Shown one piece after another: positions 44,297 to 52,378 of a stretch of DNA of 64,000 nt. Every line of letters begins with the position of its first letter. Position 1 is the stretch's first letter. A program made the translations under genes and the position numbers. This DNA comes from Oscillospiraceae bacterium (GTDB taxonomy: Bacteria > Bacillota > Clostridia > Oscillospirales > Acutalibacteraceae). Under the pieces are notes generated by a model. The model saw only the letters and a list, made by a program, of their open reading frames with translations. It searched no databases and was not told the DNA's origin. The stretch lies in the NCBI GenBank assembly GCA_902762875.1, contig CACWPS010000004.1, positions 62,001 through 126,000 on the forward strand. Reading direction: 5' to 3'.

Positions 44297-44301
44297 GTTA
44301 T

Positions 44302-44339
44302 AATCCGGGCGGCAGACAGCTTCCCGGATTTATTTTTTT
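44302..44339 (+). terminator. Rho-independent terminator after rpmA
   Basis: AATCCGGG (44302-44309) pairs with CCCGGATT (44323-44330) and is followed by TATTTTTTT. It separates rplU-prp-rpmA from the downstream genes. Confidence 0.88.
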
Positions 44340-44342
44340 AGA

Positions 44343-44510
44343 GTTCTATTCCTAATTTTGGGTTTCTATAAGATTTTGCCTCCCAAGCCTTACGGGAGGG
44401 GGACCGCCGAGTGGCGGTGGAGGGATATATTTGGTTTTTTGCAGACCAAAGTATCCCCCAGTCACGGCTTTGCCGCGACAGCCCCCTTTAGGCAAGGGGG
44501 CCAAAAAATG
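44343..44510. repeat. Dispersed 168-bp MITE-like element, copy C
   Basis: Like copy A at 39581-39748, this copy is 168 bases long and very similar, from GTTCTATTCCTAAT to GGGGGCCAAAAAATG. It sits between the rpmA terminator and the DUF2007 genes. An open frame that runs through it into the next gene is accidental. Confidence 0.85.
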
Positions 44511-44555
44511 ACACATCATTTACAAAGTAGCTTTTTTAGAAAGGAAGAGGAATTT

Positions 44556-44954
44556 ATGAAAATCTGTCATGTTTGCAATGCGGAGTGCGAGGATAATGCG
44601 GAGCTTTGCCCCATTTGCGGAGCTGATTTAACTTATGAACCGCAAGAGGAAGCAGAGGAAGAAAAAGAAGAGCTGGTTTTAAATAAACCGGTGCTTTTAG
44701 CCTCTCTTGATGATGTGGTTTCGGCGGAGATATTAAAGGACTTGCTTATAGAAGAGGGCATTTTATTTTCGGACGGTACCGAGGGCGAGGGAACCTTAAA
44801 GGTTACCTTCGGCGGCGCATTTACTGCGGTGGAAATTTATGTAGATGAAGCCGATTTTGAAAAGGCAAATCAAATATATGAGGATTTTTTAAATTCCGAG
44901 CCCACATTTGACGAAGATTTTTTCGATGAAGATGCCGAGGAAACGGAGCAATAA
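44556..44954 (+). CDS. Zinc-ribbon plus DUF2007-like protein
   Basis: ATG 44556 follows AAGGAAGAGG; a longer frame reaching 44358 is translated repeat DNA. The 132-residue protein begins with a zinc ribbon (CHVCNAECEDNAELCPICGADL). An acidic linker follows, then a DUF2007 domain (PVLLASLDDVVSAEILKDLLIEEGI ... VEIYVDEADFEKANQIYEDFL). DUF2007 is called a putative signal-transducing domain, without known ligand. The acidic C-terminus is notable. The next gene carries a second DUF2007 domain. Confidence 0.78.
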   Translation: MKICHVCNAECEDNAELCPICGADLTYEPQEEAEEEKEELVLNKPVLLASLDDVVSAEILKDLLIEEGILFSDGTEGEGTLKVTFGGAFTAVEIYVDEADFEKANQIYEDFLNSEPTFDEDFFDEDAEETEQ

Positions 44955-44959
44955 AACTA

Positions 44960-45256
44960 ATGAGCTTTTTTAAGAGGAAGAAGGAGAACAGGCAGGACGA
45001 AAACGAGCCTGTAGTTGCGGCAATAATAAGCAATCCCGTATCATCTGTTGTGTTTCAGGATATGCTAAAGGAAAACGGTATTCCCTTTGTCTGCCGTCAG
45101 CAGGGTGCGGGCGGCTCGGTAAAGCTGCTTTTAGGCGGCGGCATTGTGCCGGATTATATCCTTGTGTCGGCTGAAAACTATGAGCGTGCGAGGGAGCTTT
45201 ACGAGGTTTATCTTTTGAATGAGCTTCAAGAGGTTGCTTTTGAGGAAGAAGAATAA
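44960..45256 (+). CDS. DUF2007-like protein, second copy
   Basis: This 98-residue protein starts with a basic/polar tail (MSFFKRKKENRQDENEP) and has one DUF2007-type domain (VVAAIISNPVSSVVFQDMLKENGIPFVCR ... DYILVSAENYERARELYEVYLL). It starts five bases after the previous stop. The two appear to be diverged duplicates inserted between rpmA and obgE, which are usually adjacent. The function is unknown. Confidence 0.75.
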   Translation: MSFFKRKKENRQDENEPVVAAIISNPVSSVVFQDMLKENGIPFVCRQQGAGGSVKLLLGGGIVPDYILVSAENYERARELYEVYLLNELQEVAFEEEE

Positions 45257-45285
45257 CCGTTTTTTACTATCGGAAAGGTAAGTTT

Positions 45286-46560
45286 ATGTTTGTAGATATT
45301 GCAAAAATACATTTAAAGGCAGGTAACGGCGGCGACGGCGCAGTTTCCTTTCATAGGGAAAAGTATGTTGCGGCGGGCGGACCTGACGGCGGTGACGGCG
45401 GCAGAGGCGGCAACATAATTTTTAAGGCGGACAGTAACCTGTCCACCCTTGCCGATTTCCGCTATAAACGCAAATATACCGCCGAATCGGGGCAGAAGGG
45501 CGGTGCAGGCCGCTGTACCGGCAAAAGTGCCCCCGACCTTGTTGTTTCTGTCCCTGTGGGCACCCTTGTAAAGGATGCCGAAACCGGCAGAATAATAGCC
45601 GATATTTCGGACGAAGAGCCCGTAACCGTAGCTAAGGGGGGCAACGGCGGCTGGGGTAACCAGCATTTTGCCACCTCCACAAGGCAGGTGCCCCGTTTTG
45701 CTAAAAAGGGTAATCCGGGCGAAGAGTTAGATGTCACCTTAGAGCTTAAACTACTCGCCGATGTGGGGCTTATCGGTTTTCCGAATGTGGGAAAATCCAC
45801 CCTTATTTCGGTTGTAAGCGAGGCAAAGCCGAAAATCGCAAATTATCATTTTACTACCCTTACTCCCGTACTCGGAGTTGTCCGAATGGGGGAGGGAAGC
45901 TCCTTTGTTATGGCGGATATTCCCGGTCTTATTGAGGGTGCGGGCGAGGGGGTAGGCCTCGGTCACGAGTTCCTGCGCCATGTTGAGCGTTGCAGATTGC
46001 TTTTGCATGTTATAGATGTTTCGGGCAGTGAGGGCAGGGACCCCATTGACGATTTTAATAAGATTAACAACGAGCTTTCTGTCTTTAACAGCGAGCTTGA
46101 GTCAAGACCTCAAATAATCGTGGGCAATAAGTGCGACCTTACCGACGAAGAAGAAGTAAAGCGTGTTTCGGACTATTTTACCGAAAAGGGCTATAAATTC
46201 TTCCCTGTTATGGCGGCGATTGCCGAGGGTACGGACGAGCTTATTAAGTATGTTGCGGCCGAGCTTTCAAAGCTGCCGCCGATAAAGCGGTACGAGGCAG
46301 AGCCCAAGCCCGCCGAGGACTTCAGTAAGCCTAAGAAGCGCACCTTTAATATCAGGGTTTGCGACGGGGTTTACTTTGTTGAGGACTGCGAGTGGATTAT
46401 GGATGTAATGAACACCATAGACCCCGACGATTATGAGTCTCTCCAGTATTTCGAGCGAGTGCTTCGTTCAAGCGGAATTATTGACGCTCTTGAAAAGGCG
46501 GGGATTAAGCAGGGGGACACCGTAAGCGTTTACGATATTGAGTTTGAGTTTGTGATGTAA
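45286..46560 (+). CDS. obgE: GTPase ObgE/CgtA
   Basis: The 424-residue protein has the glycine-rich Obg fold (residues 1-158; GNGGDGAVSFHREKYVAAGGPDGGDGGRGG). The GTPase domain follows with GFPNVGKST (about 166-174), DIPGLIEGA and NKCD, then a C-terminal OCT domain (350-424). Obg is essential for late 50S assembly and stringent-response links. GGAAAGGTAAG precedes the start. It is followed after one base by the mini-RNase III gene. Confidence 0.97.
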   Translation: MFVDIAKIHLKAGNGGDGAVSFHREKYVAAGGPDGGDGGRGGNIIFKADSNLSTLADFRYKRKYTAESGQKGGAGRCTGKSAPDLVVSVPVGTLVKDAETGRIIADISDEEPVTVAKGGNGGWGNQHFATSTRQVPRFAKKGNPGEELDVTLELKLLADVGLIGFPNVGKSTLISVVSEAKPKIANYHFTTLTPVLGVVRMGEGSSFVMADIPGLIEGAGEGVGLGHEFLRHVERCRLLLHVIDVSGSEGRDPIDDFNKINNELSVFNSELESRPQIIVGNKCDLTDEEEVKRVSDYFTEKGYKFFPVMAAIAEGTDELIKYVAAELSKLPPIKRYEAEPKPAEDFSKPKKRTFNIRVCDGVYFVEDCEWIMDVMNTIDPDDYESLQYFERVLRSSGIIDALEKAGIKQGDTVSVYDIEFEFVM

Positions 46561-46561
46561 A

Positions 46562-46948
46562 ATGGAAGTTAAAAAAGAAAATCCCAATATGCTAAGCCCC
46601 TCGGTGCTGGCCTTTGTGGGGGATGCGGTTTACGGACTTTATGTAAGAACCGCCCTTGCCGATACAAGCCGCCCCTCGGGTGAGCTACATAAAATGTCGG
46701 CGGCTGTGGTAAATGCCGCCGCACAGGCAAAGGCTTTTTCCCTTATTGAGCCTAATTTGACCGAAAAGGAGCTTTCGGTATTTAAAAGGGGAAGGAATTT
46801 CCACACTTCCTCAACCCCTAAAAACGCCTCAAACGGCGATTATCACACCGCAACAGGGCTTGAGTGCCTTTTTGGCTGGCTGTATCTTTCGGGCAATAAC
46901 GAGAGGGCAGACGAGCTTTTTAAAATGATATGGGAAGATAGATATTAG
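46562..46948 (+). CDS. mrnC: Mini-ribonuclease 3 (MrnC)
   Basis: The 128-residue protein has the RNase III fold without a double-stranded RNA-binding domain: LAFVGDAVYGLYVR (catalytic DAVY block), FKRGRNFHTSSTPKNA, YHTATGLECLFGWLYLSG (second acidic block). In Bacillus, mini-III matures 23S rRNA. It follows obgE by one base. Full-length RNase III is encoded separately in this window at 58.7 kb. Confidence 0.95.
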   Translation: MEVKKENPNMLSPSVLAFVGDAVYGLYVRTALADTSRPSGELHKMSAAVVNAAAQAKAFSLIEPNLTEKELSVFKRGRNFHTSSTPKNASNGDYHTATGLECLFGWLYLSGNNERADELFKMIWEDRY

Positions 46949-46952
46949 ACAA

Positions 46953-46982
46953 CGGACGGTCGGGCATCCTGACCGCCCGTAT
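46953..46982. terminator. Hairpin between convergent mrnC and CmpB-like genes
   Basis: ACGGACGGTC pairs with GACCGCCCGT (one mismatch) and is followed by ATTTTATT. The arm sequence resembles the ends of the palindromic element at 35.6-35.8 kb. Confidence 0.65.
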
Positions 46983-46986
46983 TTTA

Positions 46987-47964
46987 TTAATCTTCTGTAT
47001 CAAATTCCATATTCGCAAATATGCGCTCCATTCGGGAATCGGGGAAGCGCTTATCGAAAAATTCATCAAAGGCTGAACTTGCGGGCACATTGTGAACACG
47101 CTGAGACCAACGCCATACCGAGCAAAGGCTCATAAGGGCGTTGAAAACCATAAATACCGTCAGCGCTAATGTTATAATTTTTCCCGCCTTGTTGGGGATT
47201 TTCAGGATTATTTTCGCAACTCTCGGGTAAATGCTTTTAATCCACATAACCCCTAAAAAGCCCCAAAAAACAGAGTATAACAGGCATATTCTGCCGTTTA
47301 TATTAAAGGGTATTTCGCTGTAATCCCAGGAGGTTGAACCGAACAGAGTTTCCTGCCACCAGGAAAGCACATATTCGACTATGCTTCCTATTACAATTCC
47401 GCCTATAAATGAAAATGCGGTGCTTCGGTTGCGGTAACGGTAAAGAATAAGGGTCAGCGCAACTGCACCCACTCCGTAAAGCAGGTTAAAAGGCCCGTAA
47501 ACAAGCCCTGCACGGCTCTCTATGTATCCGTTGCGGATAAGACACCAAAGCATCTCGACAACCACGCCCGCAAAGCTGCCCGATATGCAGATAAGAGCAA
47601 TTTTGTAAAAATTAAGCCCTGCGGCGAAATTTTTTGATTTGGTTTCCTTATAGTCGATTACCGAATTGGCGGGCGCTCGGCGCAGAAAACGCCGCTTACT
47701 TTCGCTTTTTTTGCCTTCGTTAAGGCGGGTTTTAAGCTCGTCTGCCTGATCGGAGGACCATCTCTGCACCTTTTTAAGCTTTGCAGAGGTTTTTTCAAGC
47801 GTTTCCACCTCGTACTTTACCTCGTTTGCAAGGGCTTCCTGTTCTTCATTTGTCATATCGTTCTGATTTGCAAGCCGTTCGTACAAAAGAGCGTATCTTT
47901 CACTCTCTCGGCTTTGCATATCGAGAATTTCGTCGCTTAAATCTTCAAAATTTTTAAGGGGCAT
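46987..47964 (-). CDS. CmpB-like putative ABC transporter membrane protein (PF06541 type)
   Basis: The 325-residue protein has a long hydrophilic, helical N-terminal part (residues 1-125, rich in E, K and R; possible coiled coil). Five to six membrane spans follow (about 125-285), containing GVVVEMLWCLIRNGYIESRAGLVYGPFNLLYGVGAVAL and SIVEYVLSWWQETLFGSTSWDYS, characteristic of the CmpB family. The family name implies ABC transport, but no partner is nearby and the function is unproven. It lies downstream of rsmA on the same strand, 21 bases apart. Confidence 0.82.
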   Translation of the reverse strand: MPLKNFEDLSDEILDMQSRESERYALLYERLANQNDMTNEEQEALANEVKYEVETLEKTSAKLKKVQRWSSDQADELKTRLNEGKKSESKRRFLRRAPANSVIDYKETKSKNFAAGLNFYKIALICISGSFAGVVVEMLWCLIRNGYIESRAGLVYGPFNLLYGVGAVALTLILYRYRNRSTAFSFIGGIVIGSIVEYVLSWWQETLFGSTSWDYSEIPFNINGRICLLYSVFWGFLGVMWIKSIYPRVAKIILKIPNKAGKIITLALTVFMVFNALMSLCSVWRWSQRVHNVPASSAFDEFFDKRFPDSRMERIFANMEFDTED

Positions 47965-47985
47965 AATCTCTCTCCTTTTCGGTGC

Positions 47986-48831
47986 TTAAAGTAGGTTTGA
48001 AAGCTCGGCTAACTCCTCTAAGGTCAGCCTTTCGCCCCGAACGGTCTCGGAAAGGCCTAACTGTGAGAGGGCTTTTTTTATACTTTCCTTATCAATGCCC
48101 GCTGTGTTTGAAACGGTGTTTACAAGGGTCTTTCTGCGCTGTGCAAAGCTTGCCCTTATAAGGCGGAAAAATTTTGCCTCGTCTAATACTTTTACAGGCG
48201 GGTTTTCCCTAATATGAAGCTGTATAACCGCAGAATCTACTTTAGGAGGGGGCATAAAGCTGCCCTTGCTAACCCCGAATAATATCTCGGGCTCGGCATA
48301 GTAGCTTACTGCGGCGCTGACGGCTCCCGCCTCTCTTGTTCCCACCTTGGCACAAAGCCGCTCCGCCGCCTCTTTTTGCACCATAACGGTTATACTGTCA
48401 ATAGGAAGCTTGCTTTCAAGCAGGCTCATAACAATAGGTGAAGTGATATAATAGGGGAGATTTGCGCAAACCGCAACACGGGTGCAGTCGGAAAATTTTT
48501 CGGCAATAAGGGCTTTAAGGTCGGTCCTTAAAACATCGCCGTATATTATTTCTACATTATCGCAGTCGGCAAGGGTTACGGGCAGTATTTTTTTCAGCCG
48601 CTCGTCAAGCTCGATTGCGATAACACGCTTAGCCCTTTTGGAAAGCTCGGCGGTAAGTACGCCTATACCGGGGCCTATTTCTATAACTCCCGTATCCTTA
48701 TCACAGGCGGCATCCGCCATAGCGGGGCAAACATCGGGATTTATTAAAAAATTCTGACCCAGCGATTTTTTAAAGGTGAAGCCGTTTTTTTGAAGCAAGG
48801 AACGGACCGTGTTTATATCAGATAAATTCAT
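47986..48831 (-). CDS. rsmA: 16S rRNA dimethyladenosine transferase RsmA (KsgA)
   Basis: The 281-residue methyltransferase has the SAM motif VIEIGPGIGVLTAELSKRAKRVIAIELDERL, the catalytic CANLPYYITSPI, and SFAQRRKTLVNTV in the C-terminal domain. It dimethylates A1518 and A1519 of 16S rRNA, a late 30S maturation step. The N-terminal FKKSLGQNFLINP is the family hallmark. Confidence 0.97.
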   Translation of the reverse strand: MNLSDINTVRSLLQKNGFTFKKSLGQNFLINPDVCPAMADAACDKDTGVIEIGPGIGVLTAELSKRAKRVIAIELDERLKKILPVTLADCDNVEIIYGDVLRTDLKALIAEKFSDCTRVAVCANLPYYITSPIVMSLLESKLPIDSITVMVQKEAAERLCAKVGTREAGAVSAAVSYYAEPEILFGVSKGSFMPPPKVDSAVIQLHIRENPPVKVLDEAKFFRLIRASFAQRRKTLVNTVSNTAGIDKESIKKALSQLGLSETVRGERLTLEELAELSNLL

Positions 48832-48902
48832 AAATTTACTCCTAATACTATAATATAAAGTAATTATACTTTATTATTTACACTGTTGCAATAAATTTTT
48901 GC

Positions 48903-48931
48903 GTGACAAATGGATGAATATAGTATATAAT
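48903..48931 (+). promoter_or_regulatory. Promoter upstream of the 49-kb hypothetical gene
   Basis: GTGACA (48903-48908) and TATAAT (48926-48931) are 17 bases apart. Transcription would begin near 48938, which excludes translation starts before that point. Confidence 0.65.
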
Positions 48932-48955
48932 AAACTTGCAAAACTATTTTTGGAT

Positions 48956-49708
48956 GTGAATAAATTGGATAACAGGTATTATGACAAGGTAATTGAGGAA
49001 ATGCAACCGTTTTTTGACGAGCAGGGCTTTAAGGCGGCCGAAGACGGTAGCTTTAAGAATGACAAGAAGTCGGTAAAGGTGCAGTATGACGAATCTCGCC
49101 AGATGTACACCCTTTCCGCCGCAGATGTTGAAGACGGAAACATAGGCGAATATGCCGAGATTAACGCCTGGCTTTTTGATGACAGCCAGAACGCTAAGGA
49201 TGCGGCTTCTGTAGGTATAGATTTTACCGCTACCTTAAGAAAAAGCTTAGGTATTAAGGTAAAGCGTGCAGGGGGAGCAGAGGTTGAGCTTCCCACCTTA
49301 TCAAAGGGCGGAAGTGTTACAATTACGGGCTTTGCAAAAAAAATGCTGGACTTTTTCCCTGTGCTTAAGGACGAGTACAAAAACCATATTGCCGAAAACG
49401 GGAATTTTCTTTATCTCAACTTTTTCGGCGAGTATCTTGTTCCGCAGCTGAAGTCGGTGCTTACATCGGGTAATAAAAAACAGATTAAAAAGCTTTTCGA
49501 TTTACTCGACGACCTTTATGTTAAGGGCGATAAGGATACTGTAAACACTATTATTGCTGTCCTTTGCGGGGCGGCTTATAACGATGAAAAGGTGACTAAT
49601 GCAGTAAAAGAAATGTTAGAGGGGGATAAGCACTTCCTTTCCTCTTTTGAAAACTTCCTGCCTGTACTGCCAAAAAGCAAAAAGCTGTTAGCGGCTTTGG
49701 TAAAATAA
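48956..49708 (+). CDS. Conserved-looking hypothetical protein
   Basis: I do not recognise the family. The start is uncertain: a promoter at 48903-48931 argues against starts at 48899 or 48914. GTG 48956 (MNKLDNRYYDKVIEEM) or TTG 48965, behind TTTGGATG, are candidates. The product has about 250 residues, is soluble, and has no signal peptide. An alpha/beta N-terminal half (VQYDESRQMYTLSAADVEDG) leads to an all-helical C-terminal half (about 140-250; repeated L/K-rich helices). It is followed after 22 bases by an SPFH gene, so they may be co-expressed. Confidence 0.7.
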   Translation: MNKLDNRYYDKVIEEMQPFFDEQGFKAAEDGSFKNDKKSVKVQYDESRQMYTLSAADVEDGNIGEYAEINAWLFDDSQNAKDAASVGIDFTATLRKSLGIKVKRAGGAEVELPTLSKGGSVTITGFAKKMLDFFPVLKDEYKNHIAENGNFLYLNFFGEYLVPQLKSVLTSGNKKQIKKLFDLLDDLYVKGDKDTVNTIIAVLCGAAYNDEKVTNAVKEMLEGDKHFLSSFENFLPVLPKSKKLLAALVK

Positions 49709-49730
49709 AATTTTATATGGGGGTTATTTT

Positions 49731-50681
49731 ATGGAGCTATTTATAATCATTACGGTTTTGGTATTGTTGCTTATCCTTATTTTTGCCAATGTTCGTATTG
49801 TCCCGCAGGCTACGGAGTATGTAATCGAATTTTTGGGAAAATACAAGACCACTTGGGGAGCGGGACTTCATGTTAAAATTCCGCTGCTCGAAAAAATTGC
49901 CAAGAAGATTACCCTTAAGGAGCAGGTGCTGGATTCTCCGCCACAGCCGGTTATCACCAAGGATAATGTTACAATGCAGATTGACACGGTGGTTTATTTC
50001 AGGATTTTTGATGCTAAGCTTTACACCTACGGAGTTGTAAACCCCATAAGCGCCCTTGAAAATCTCACCGCCACCACCCTTAGAAACCTTGTGGGCGAGT
50101 TGGAGCTTGACGGCACCCTTACCTCAAGGGACACAATTAATGCTAAGATGACCGCCATACTTGACGAGGCCACCGATAAATGGGGTATGAAGGTAAACCG
50201 TGTTGAGCTTAAGAACATAATCCCGCCCGCCGAAATTCAGAATGCTATGGAAAAGCAGATGAAGGCAGAGCGTGAACGCCGTGAAACCCTTTTGCAGGCG
50301 GAAGGACACAAGGCCGCCGCTATCACAAGGGCAGAGGGTGATAAGCAGGCTATGATTTTAGCCGCCGAGGGCGAAAGAGACGCACGGATTGCCAAGGCCG
50401 AGGGTGAGGCAAAGGCAATTTATTTAAAGAAAAAGGCAGAGGCGGACGGTATCCGTGCTATTAAAGAGGCTGGAGCGGATCAAGCGGTTCTTGAGATTAA
50501 GCGTTACGAGGCGCTTGTTGAAATGTCCAACGGTACTGCGGCAAAGCTTATAATACCTACTGATACTGTAAATATGGTCACCAAAAATGCAGTATTTACC
50601 GAAACAACGGGCCTTGGCGATGTAACAGAGGAAGCGCCTAAACCAAAGCCGATACCCAAAAAGGACGAATGTTGCGACTGA
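49731..50681 (+). CDS. SPFH/stomatin-like membrane protein (QmcA type)
   Basis: The 316-residue protein has an N-terminal membrane span (residues 2-20). An SPFH domain follows (about 25-190; TEYVIEFLGKYKTTWGAGLHVKIPLLEKI, VTMQIDTVVYFRI, NLVGELELDGTLTSRD), then a long alanine/glutamate-rich coiled coil (195-265) and a short acidic tail ending in two cysteines (KKDECCD). Stomatin-like proteins oligomerise in membrane microdomains. The usual NfeD partner gene is not adjacent; the upstream hypothetical protein takes that place. Confidence 0.93.
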   Translation: MELFIIITVLVLLLILIFANVRIVPQATEYVIEFLGKYKTTWGAGLHVKIPLLEKIAKKITLKEQVLDSPPQPVITKDNVTMQIDTVVYFRIFDAKLYTYGVVNPISALENLTATTLRNLVGELELDGTLTSRDTINAKMTAILDEATDKWGMKVNRVELKNIIPPAEIQNAMEKQMKAERERRETLLQAEGHKAAAITRAEGDKQAMILAAEGERDARIAKAEGEAKAIYLKKKAEADGIRAIKEAGADQAVLEIKRYEALVEMSNGTAAKLIIPTDTVNMVTKNAVFTETTGLGDVTEEAPKPKPIPKKDECCD

Positions 50682-50695
50682 ATTTTAAAAAATAC

Positions 50696-50723
50696 TTGAC
50701 AAATTTAAAATATGTGTTAAAAT
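50696..50723 (+). promoter_or_regulatory. Sigma-A promoter of the infC operon
   Basis: TTGACA (50696-50701) and TAAAAT (50718-50723) are separated by 16 bases, giving a leader of about 170 bases before infC. Confidence 0.82.
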
Positions 50724-50729
50724 AGTAGT

Positions 50730-50902
50730 CACAATGAAGCAGTACGCTAGTCGTCCTCACCTTTTGGGTTTCGTCTTAAAAGGTCAATAAAGATACAGAG
50801 TGATACTTAGTATTTTTATGCACGGATGACAAGTCGTCCGTGCTTTTTGATTTGCAAAAAAACTGCAAATCGGCTGCAAACGAATTTTGGAGGTGCATCA
50901 AT
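50730..50902 (+). promoter_or_regulatory. infC leader with attenuator (putative L20-type leader)
   Basis: The untranslated leader contains an intrinsic terminator at 50820-50848: stem 50820-50829 with 50834-50843 (one G-U pair), loop CAAG, then TTTTT. It lies well before the coding region. Upstream bases (CCTTTTGGGTTTCG...AAAAGG) can pair to form an earlier hairpin. In Bacillus the same operon is attenuated by L20 binding its leader; a similar mechanism is likely here. Confidence 0.65.
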
Positions 50903-51421
50903 ATTAGCAGCAAAGAGCTTTCTGTAAACGAAAATATTAAATTCAAGGAAGTCCGCACAATCGGATCTGACGGGTCACAGCTGGGCATTATGCCTGTCGC
51001 CAAGGCTTTGGAGGCGGCGTATGCGGCGGATCTCGATTTGGTTTGCATTTCACCTAACGCCGAACCACCCGTATGCAAGATTATGGATTACGGGAAATAC
51101 CGTTTTGAGCAGGCTAAGCGTGAAAAGGAAGCCAAAAAGAATCAGAAAACGGTTGAAATTAAGGAAATCCGCTTGGGACTTAGTATTGATGTTCATGACT
51201 TTGAAACAAAGGGTAAGCACGCTATCCGCTTTCTTGACGACGGGGACAAGGTTAAGGTCTCTATTCGTTTCAGGGGCAGGGAATTAGGCCACCCCGAAAT
51301 CGGTCTTGACACTATGAAACGCTTTGCGGAATACTGTGCGGAGCACTGCACGGTTGAAAAGGCTGCTAAAATGGAAGGCAGAAATATGATTATGTTTTTA
51401 GCTCCGAAAACGGGCAAATAA
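50903..51421 (+). CDS. infC: Translation initiation factor IF3, AUU start
   Basis: The conserved N-terminus is [M]SSKELSVNENIKFKEVR, whose first codon is ATT at 50903, nine bases behind GGAGG (50889-50893). No ATG, GTG or TTG fits, so infC uses the AUU start known from other bacteria, which lets IF3 repress its own translation. The 172 residues include the N-domain, linker (FEQAKREKEAKKNQK) and C-domain (RLGLSIDVHDFETK, VKVSIRFRGRELGHPEIG). IF3 binds the 30S subunit and checks start codons. L35 and L20 genes follow. Confidence 0.95.
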   Translation: MSSKELSVNENIKFKEVRTIGSDGSQLGIMPVAKALEAAYAADLDLVCISPNAEPPVCKIMDYGKYRFEQAKREKEAKKNQKTVEIKEIRLGLSIDVHDFETKGKHAIRFLDDGDKVKVSIRFRGRELGHPEIGLDTMKRFAEYCAEHCTVEKAAKMEGRNMIMFLAPKTGK

Positions 51422-51453
51422 TTGCAGTTGAATTTTATTAGGGAGGATTTAAA

Positions 51454-51651
51454 ATGCCTAAGATCAAAACACACAGCGGCGCAAAAAAGCGCTTTAAGCT
51501 CACCAAAACCGGTAAGGTTAAGCGTGCTCATGCTTTCAAGTCGCACATTCTCAACAAGAAGACAACCAAGCGTAAGAGAAATCTTCGCAAGACCGTTACA
51601 GCCGATGTTACAAATGTAGCAAAGGTTAAGAAAATGATTCCTTATAAATAA
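51454..51651 (+). CDS. rpmI: Ribosomal protein bL35
   Basis: The 65-residue, very basic protein [17 protein letters not shown]... is bL35 by the conserved [14 protein letters not shown] start and the [14 protein letters not shown] segment. GGGAGG precedes the ATG. It is the middle gene of infC-rpmI-rplT. Confidence 0.98.
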   Translation: MPKIKTHSGAKKRFKLTKTGKVKRAHAFKSHILNKKTTKRKRNLRKTVTADVTNVAKVKKMIPYK

Positions 51652-51681
51652 GGATTAGCTTGAAAGTGGAGGTTACAAGAT

Positions 51682-52041
51682 ATGGCACGAGTTAAGGGTG
51701 CGTTAGCAACACGCAAAAGAAGAAAAAAGACTTTAAAGCTTGCTAAGGGCTATTTCGGCGCTAAGTCAAAGCTTTTTAAAACCGCAAAAGAAGCCGTAAT
51801 GAAGAGCGGCAACTATGCATATATCGGTCGCAGACAGAAAAAGAGGGATTTCCGCCGTCTTTGGATTACCCGTATTTCTGCTGCCTGCAAGATGAATGAT
51901 ATTAATTATTCTTCATTCATCAACGGTCTTAATAAGGCCGGAGTACAGATTAACCGTAAAATGCTCGCCGACCTTGCGGTAAACGATGCCGCAGGCTTTA
52001 CAACTCTTGTTAAAGTCGCAAAAAAGGCTCTCGAAAAGTAA
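51682..52041 (+). CDS. rplT: Ribosomal protein bL20
   Basis: The 119-residue basic protein starts [16 protein letters not shown] and contains [40 protein letters not shown] and [26 protein letters not shown], all conserved in bL20. It is an early 50S assembly protein and, in Bacillus, the autorepressor of this operon through the leader RNA. Confidence 0.98.
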   Translation: MARVKGALATRKRRKKTLKLAKGYFGAKSKLFKTAKEAVMKSGNYAYIGRRQKKRDFRRLWITRISAACKMNDINYSSFINGLNKAGVQINRKMLADLAVNDAAGFTTLVKVAKKALEK

Positions 52042-52045
52042 TTTT

Positions 52046-52078
52046 TTCGCCCGGGGTTAAAATCTCGGGCGAATTTTT
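52046..52078 (+). terminator. Rho-independent terminator of infC-rpmI-rplT
   Basis: TTCGCCCG (52046-52053) pairs with CGGGCGAA (52066-52073), followed by TTTTT. Confidence 0.92.
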
Positions 52079-52089
52079 CTTATTTCATT

Positions 52090-52366
52090 TTAAGCAAAGC
52101 CGACAAATCCGAACCCGCCTAAAACGGCATAATTTCGGCACTTTTCGGTTTTCGCTCAACCATAGGCGTTAGCCTTATGGTCTCGCTCAAATCAAAAATC
52201 ACACAAAATTCTGCCCGTTTTAGGTCGCAGAATTTTAAAGTGGCAGATTTTTGTCTGTGCGAGGCACAAAACGCAGTAAATCCTGTCGGATTTACGAGTA
52301 TTTTAACAATGCAAAGGCGAAAATCCGCTCTTTAAAATCGGGCTCGGATTTGTCGGCTTTGCTTAA
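52090..52366. repeat. 277-nt inverted-repeat-bounded structured element
   Basis: Ends 52090-52117 and 52339-52366 are inverted copies over 28 bases with one mismatch (TTAAGCAAAGCC... at the edges). Inside I see hairpins 52160-52180, 52256-52268 (TGTGC GAG GCACA) and 52276-52295 (GTAAATCC/GGATTTAC). There is also a stem 52205-52214/52227-52236 whose loop holds CCGTTTTAGG, exactly complementary to CCTAAAACGG at 52118-52127 (a possible pseudoknot). No coding frame stands out. The right end touches the ribosome site of the next gene. It could be a MITE or a structured RNA. Confidence 0.65.
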
Positions 52367-52378
52367 GGAGTGACGGCA

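Noticed and set aside
44358..44555. N-terminal 66-residue extension of the DUF2007 gene
   Set aside because: It is translated MITE sequence; a good ribosome site and ATG stand at 44556.
50840..50902. Longer IF3 starting in the leader
   Set aside because: The added residues are encoded by the attenuator and leader; the conserved protein starts at ATT 50903.
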